A DNA stretch of 9,481 bases from CAZIDL01 sp964537825 (GTDB lineage Bacteria > Bacteroidota > Bacteroidia > Flavobacteriales_D > CAYVSK01). The notes below the pieces were generated by a model. The model saw only the letters and a list, made by a program, of their open reading frames with translations. It searched no databases and was not told where the DNA came from. The DNA is taken from NCBI GenBank assembly GCA_964537825.1, contig CAZIDL010000077.1, positions 1 through 9,481 of the forward strand. The letters are read 5' to 3'. Made by a program: the position numbers and the translations under genes. This document shows positions 6,965 through 9,481 of the stretch, piece after piece; position 1 is the stretch's first letter, and every line of letters starts with the position of its first letter.

Positions 6965-6971
6965 TAGAGCG
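6925..6971 (+). promoter_or_regulatory. Possible internal promoter and leader for citrate synthase
   Basis: TAATTTTA at 6925-6932 matches seven of eight positions of the pattern TAnnTTTG, but no TTG stands at the correct distance upstream. Closer to the gene, CAAAAG (6952-6957) then CTTTTAATAGAGCG directly precedes the ATG, closely resembling the leader of the transporter gene (3238-3253). It overlaps the 3' end of the small membrane protein gene. It could let gltA be expressed apart from the upstream genes. Confidence 0.3.
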
Positions 6972-8258
6972 ATGAGCGAAGAAAAAGCCAAGCTGGAACT
7001 CGACGGGCAGACTTACGAGATGCCCGTAATAACCGGAACGGAGAACGAAAAAGCGATCGATATCTCCAAGCTTCGGGGGGATACATCCTATATCACCCTC
7101 GACCCCGGTTATAAGAACACGGGATCGACACAAAGTGCGATCACCTTCCTCAACGGAGAAGAGGGCATCCTTCGCTATCGGGGTTATTCCATCGAGGAGC
7201 TCTGTGCGCATAGCAGCTTTCTCGAAGTATCCTATCTCCTCATTTACGGCGAGCTCCCGACCAAGGAACAATACCAGCATTTTCAGGAGCAGATCACCCA
7301 TCACACGCTCGTCCACGAGGATATGAAGCGCTTTTACGAGGCATATCCCACCAAAGCCCATCCGATGGGGATCCTCGCCTCGATGGTCTGTTCCCTTTCA
7401 ACATTTTATCCGGAATCCCAGAACCCTCATCGCCCCCCTCAGGCCATCGACCGCACGATCTATCGACTGATCGCGAAAATCCCGACGCTAGCGGCCTGGG
7501 CCTACAAGAACTCGATCGGACACCCGATCATGTACCCCCTCAACCGGATGGGTTATTGCGAGAATTTTCTCCAGATGATGTTCGCTACCCCGTCGGAGGA
7601 ATACGAACCCGATCCCGTCGTGGTGGAGGCGCTCAACAAACTCCTGATCCTCCACGCGGACCATGAGCAGAACTGCTCTGCTTCCACGGTACGCATGGTC
7701 GGATCCTCCCAAGCAAACCTCTATTCATCGATCTCCGCAGGCGTTTGCGCGCTCTGGGGGCCGCTCCACGGGGGTGCGAACCAGGCTGTTATCCAAATGC
7801 TCGAACAGATCCGGGAGGACGGGGATGTCAAGAAGTTCGTGGAAAAAGCCAAGGACAAGGACGATCCCTTCCGCCTGATGGGCTTTGGCCATCGGGTCTA
7901 CAAGAACTTCGACCCGCGCGCCAAGATCATCAAGTCCAACTGCGACGAGGTGCTCGAAAAGCTGGGTATCGACGATCCGGTCCTCGATATCGCCAAGGAA
8001 CTCGAGGAAACGGCCCTCAACGACAGTTACTTCACAGACAAGAAGCTCTACCCGAACGTGGACTTCTACTCCGGCATCATCTACCGGGCCATCGGCATCC
8101 CGATGGACATGTTCACGGTGATGTTCGCCATCGGACGCCTTCCAGGCTGGATCGCCCAGTGGAAAGAGATGAGCGAGTCCAAGGAACCCATCGGAAGGCC
8201 TCGCCAGGTCTACATCGGAGAGAACGCGCGTTCGTACGTGGAGATCAACAAGCGGTAA
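6972..8258 (+). CDS. gltA: Citrate synthase (type II, hexameric class)
   Basis: Condenses acetyl-CoA and oxaloacetate to citrate, the entry step of the TCA cycle, in the cytoplasm. It has 428 residues (E. coli GltA has 427). The catalytic residues are in place: His266 in WGPLHGGANQAV, His307 in GFGHRVYKNFDPR and Asp364 in NVDFYSGIIYRAIGIP. They correspond to E. coli His264, His305 and Asp362. HADHEQNCSAST, another conserved segment, contributes an oxaloacetate-binding histidine. The N-terminal small domain (about residues 1-60, with a LELDGQTYEMPVITGT start) is that of the GltA-like type II enzymes. ATG 6972 is 7 nt after the upstream stop and gives the expected N-terminus; no Shine-Dalgarno motif is present. 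It is last in the plus-strand run and is followed by a long hairpin. Nothing is missing or odd in the protein. Confidence 0.98.
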   Translation: MSEEKAKLELDGQTYEMPVITGTENEKAIDISKLRGDTSYITLDPGYKNTGSTQSAITFLNGEEGILRYRGYSIEELCAHSSFLEVSYLLIYGELPTKEQYQHFQEQITHHTLVHEDMKRFYEAYPTKAHPMGILASMVCSLSTFYPESQNPHRPPQAIDRTIYRLIAKIPTLAAWAYKNSIGHPIMYPLNRMGYCENFLQMMFATPSEEYEPDPVVVEALNKLLILHADHEQNCSASTVRMVGSSQANLYSSISAGVCALWGPLHGGANQAVIQMLEQIREDGDVKKFVEKAKDKDDPFRLMGFGHRVYKNFDPRAKIIKSNCDEVLEKLGIDDPVLDIAKELEETALNDSYFTDKKLYPNVDFYSGIIYRAIGIPMDMFTVMFAIGRLPGWIAQWKEMSESKEPIGRPRQVYIGENARSYVEINKR

Positions 8259-8293
8259 GGCGACCTTCTTTCAGCAAGGAGCATCCGCTTGTT

Positions 8294-8308
8294 TTGGGGT
8301 AACTCCAA
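8294..8308. terminator. Small hairpin downstream of gltA
   Basis: TTGGGG (8294-8299), loop TAA, CTCCAA (8303-8308): a six-pair stem with one G-T wobble, 36 nt after the gltA stop. It has no T tract after it. It may add to the larger hairpin just downstream, whose flanks 8304-8308 and 8368-8372 (TCCAA/TTGGA) could also pair as an outer stem. Confidence 0.35.
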
Positions 8309-8318
8309 GCCTAGTGAA

Positions 8319-8364
8319 CCAGAGCTAGCCGAGCTCAAAGCATTCTTTTGATCTTGGGCTCTGG
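8319..8364. terminator. Long hairpin between convergent genes, probable bidirectional terminator
   Basis: Outer arms CCAGAGC (8319-8325) and GCTCTGG (8358-8364) pair perfectly over 7 bp. Inner arms CCGAGCTCAAAG (8329-8340) and TTTTGATCTTGG (8346-8357) pair over 12 positions with one mismatch and two G-T wobbles, closing on loop CATTC. TAG (8326-8328) is a bulge. On the plus strand ATTTT follows directly; on the minus strand the flank is less T-rich. It sits between the gltA stop (8258) and the stop of the convergent phosphatase (8385), the expected place for a shared terminator. Confidence 0.7.
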
Positions 8365-8384
8365 ATTTTGGAATGGAACCGATC

Positions 8385-9481
8385 TCAAACCCTCACCCCA
8401 ACCACGCACACGTCATCCACTTGCTCCTGCTCCCCTTTCCATTCTTCAAAAATGCGGTCGAGCTCTGCTTTCTGTTCTTCGGGCTTCATCGTGTGGACCC
8501 TCGCCAGTAGCTCCTTGAAGGGGCCGTAGCGGAACTTCTTGCCCTTTGTCCCGCCGAACTGGTCCGCATAGCCGTCCGAGAACAGATAAAGCATGGCGTC
8601 GGAGGGTACTTCCAGTTCGGCTGTCGTGAACGCCTCGGCCGCATCCGGTTCGTAGCCCACGGCCATTTTGTCCCCTTTCACTTCGAAGCCGTCAGGGCTT
8701 TTATTGAAGGGTTTGACCCGATCGGTTAATTCATCCGCGGGGGACAAGTCGGGACTTGTCCCTACGTTAGCTGTTTTTCCTTCCTTGAAGCGGATGTCCG
8801 GGATCGCCTCGCCGATCCCTTCTTTCACCACATAGAGCGGATTGTTCGCACCAGCGAACTCTATCTTTTTGGATCCTGGTTTGGGGTCATGGCCTTCTGT
8901 TAGGGGGATCCTCACCATCGCCGCATCCATCCCATCCTTTGCCCCTCCCTCAGCATTCCCGCTACTTAATTCAGCGACCACCCTTTCCCGAAGCTCAGTG
9001 AGGACCTCGCCGGGTGTCGGAAATTCCTTTGCCGCCATGATCTCGTTGAGCTGGTTGATACCGAGCATGGACATGAAAGCGCCGGGGACGCCGTGGCCGG
9101 TGCAGTCGACCGCAGCGAAGTACAAATGGCCTTCCAGTTCCTTGGCCCAGTAGAAGTCGCCGCTAACAGTGGCTTGCGGCTTAAAGAGGATGAAGTGTTC
9201 AGGAAGGTGACCTGATACGTATTCTTCAGATTGTAGAAGCGCGTGCTGGATCTTCTGGGCGTAGTCGATGCTGGCCGTGATCTCACGGTGGGATTCCTCG
9301 AGGGACGCATGAGCTTCTTCGAGTTTTTCATGAGCCTGCTCGACTTCTTGCTTCTGTTTCTCGACCTCCTCTTTTTGTTTCTCCGTTTCTTTTTGTTGCT
9401 CACGGATCTCCCTTGTCCGTTCATCCACGATCCGTTCAAGGCGTTGTTTCTGGGCAACCAGCCGGCGGCTGTTGAGCCAGA
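8385..9481 (-). CDS. SpoIIE-type PP2C serine phosphatase with coiled-coil linker, N-terminus outside the window
   Basis: The C-terminal 364 codons of a signalling phosphatase; the sensor part lies beyond the right edge. The visible part begins WLNSRRLVAQKQRLERIVDERTREI, the type of segment that follows a transmembrane or sensor domain. Next come five heptads of coiled coil, then the linker DYAQKIQHALL and the PP2C/SpoIIE domain. Metal-binding and core motifs are present: SGDFYW (Asp about visible residue 108), VDCTGHGVPGAF (Asp 125), DGMDAAM (Asp 182), LFSDGYADQFGG (Asp 302) and the final DDVCVVGVRV (Asp 355/356). It would dephosphorylate a protein partner, possibly an anti-sigma-factor antagonist, none of which is visible here. 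An extra loop of about 45-50 residues (nt 8678-8819) lies between NNPLYVV and KGDKMAVG and contains a palindrome. A GTG at 9428 could act as a start, but the frame continues upstream with family-like sequence, so the gene is called partial. Confidence 0.92.
   Translation of the reverse strand, partial: WLNSRRLVAQKQRLERIVDERTREIREQQKETEKQKEEVEKQKQEVEQAHEKLEEAHASLEESHREITASIDYAQKIQHALLQSEEYVSGHLPEHFILFKPQATVSGDFYWAKELEGHLYFAAVDCTGHGVPGAFMSMLGINQLNEIMAAKEFPTPGEVLTELRERVVAELSSGNAEGGAKDGMDAAMVRIPLTEGHDPKPGSKKIEFAGANNPLYVVKEGIGEAIPDIRFKEGKTANVGTSPDLSPADELTDRVKPFNKSPDGFEVKGDKMAVGYEPDAAEAFTTAELEVPSDAMLYLFSDGYADQFGGTKGKKFRYGPFKELLARVHTMKPEEQKAELDRIFEEWKGEQEQVDDVCVVGVRV
8741..8762. repeat. Perfect 10-bp inverted repeat inside the phosphatase gene
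   Basis: GGGACAAGTC (8741-8750), spacer GG, GACTTGTCCC (8753-8762). Read on the minus strand in the phosphatase frame it encodes part of VGTSPDLSP, within a loop not normally present at this place in the catalytic domain. Its form resembles palindromic repeat elements that spread in bacterial genomes. Only one copy occurs in this window. Confidence 0.75.
9279..9383 (-). repeat. Five-heptad coiled coil in the phosphatase signalling helix
   Basis: Five successive seven-residue units: EKQKEEV, EKQKQEV, EQAHEKL, EEAHASL and EESHREI, each ending in V/L/I and mostly starting with E. This is a regular coiled coil joining the missing sensor half to the phosphatase domain. The first two and the next two units resemble each other, suggesting growth by heptad duplication. 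Confidence 0.75.

Noticed and set aside
1..9481. tRNA, rRNA, CRISPR array, insertion sequence or phage genes
   Set aside because: No direct-repeat array, transposase or integrase motif, or RNA gene signature was seen on either strand.

Overview
The window looks like a chromosomal contig from a member of the Bacteroidota, probably near the Flavobacteriia, with GC in the mid-50s by eye. The evidence is a TTG-N19-TAnnTTTG promoter (the Bacteroidetes primary sigma consensus), no Shine-Dalgarno motif at the starts I accept, a periplasmic S9B dipeptidyl peptidase, thioredoxin-like proteins of a type common in that phylum, and a SpoIIE phosphatase ending in the style usual there. The sequence contains two runs of N (781-790 and 6012-6111), so it is a draft or metagenome assembly.

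Layout. 1-847 (minus) is the N-terminal part of a GlcD-type FAD-linked oxidase. It is divergent from 940-3168 (plus), a secreted dipeptidyl peptidase IV; a well-formed promoter lies between them. After 85 bp comes a tight plus-strand run: a proton-coupled oligopeptide (POT) transporter (3254-5422), a secreted protein with two thioredoxin domains (5427-6667, interrupted by the 100-N gap), a 96-residue single-pass membrane protein of unknown function (6674-6964) and citrate synthase gltA (6972-8258). Spacings within this run are 4, 6 and 7 nt. A long hairpin at 8319-8364 separates gltA from a convergent SpoIIE-type phosphatase with a coiled-coil signalling helix (8385-9481, minus), whose N-terminus is outside the window.

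How the genes may work together. The peptidase would release X-Pro/X-Ala dipeptides in the periplasm, and the transporter next to it would import di- and tripeptides, so these two form a plausible peptide-scavenging pair. Citrate synthase would feed the resulting carbon into the TCA cycle. The thioredoxin protein probably acts on disulfides in the same compartment as the peptidase.

Most notable points. (1) The 100-N gap is flanked by two identical 55-bp copies, and merging them restores one 361-residue reading frame joining a CGWC and a CGPC thioredoxin domain through a Lys/Gly-rich linker. (2) The transporter carries a ~235-residue soluble insertion between its last two membrane helices, built from about five degenerate repeats and predicted to be periplasmic. 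(3) The phosphatase gene contains a perfect 10-bp inverted repeat, read in frame inside an extra loop of the catalytic domain, resembling a palindromic repeat element inserted in a coding sequence. No complete previously undescribed multi-gene system is evident; these three are the best leads.
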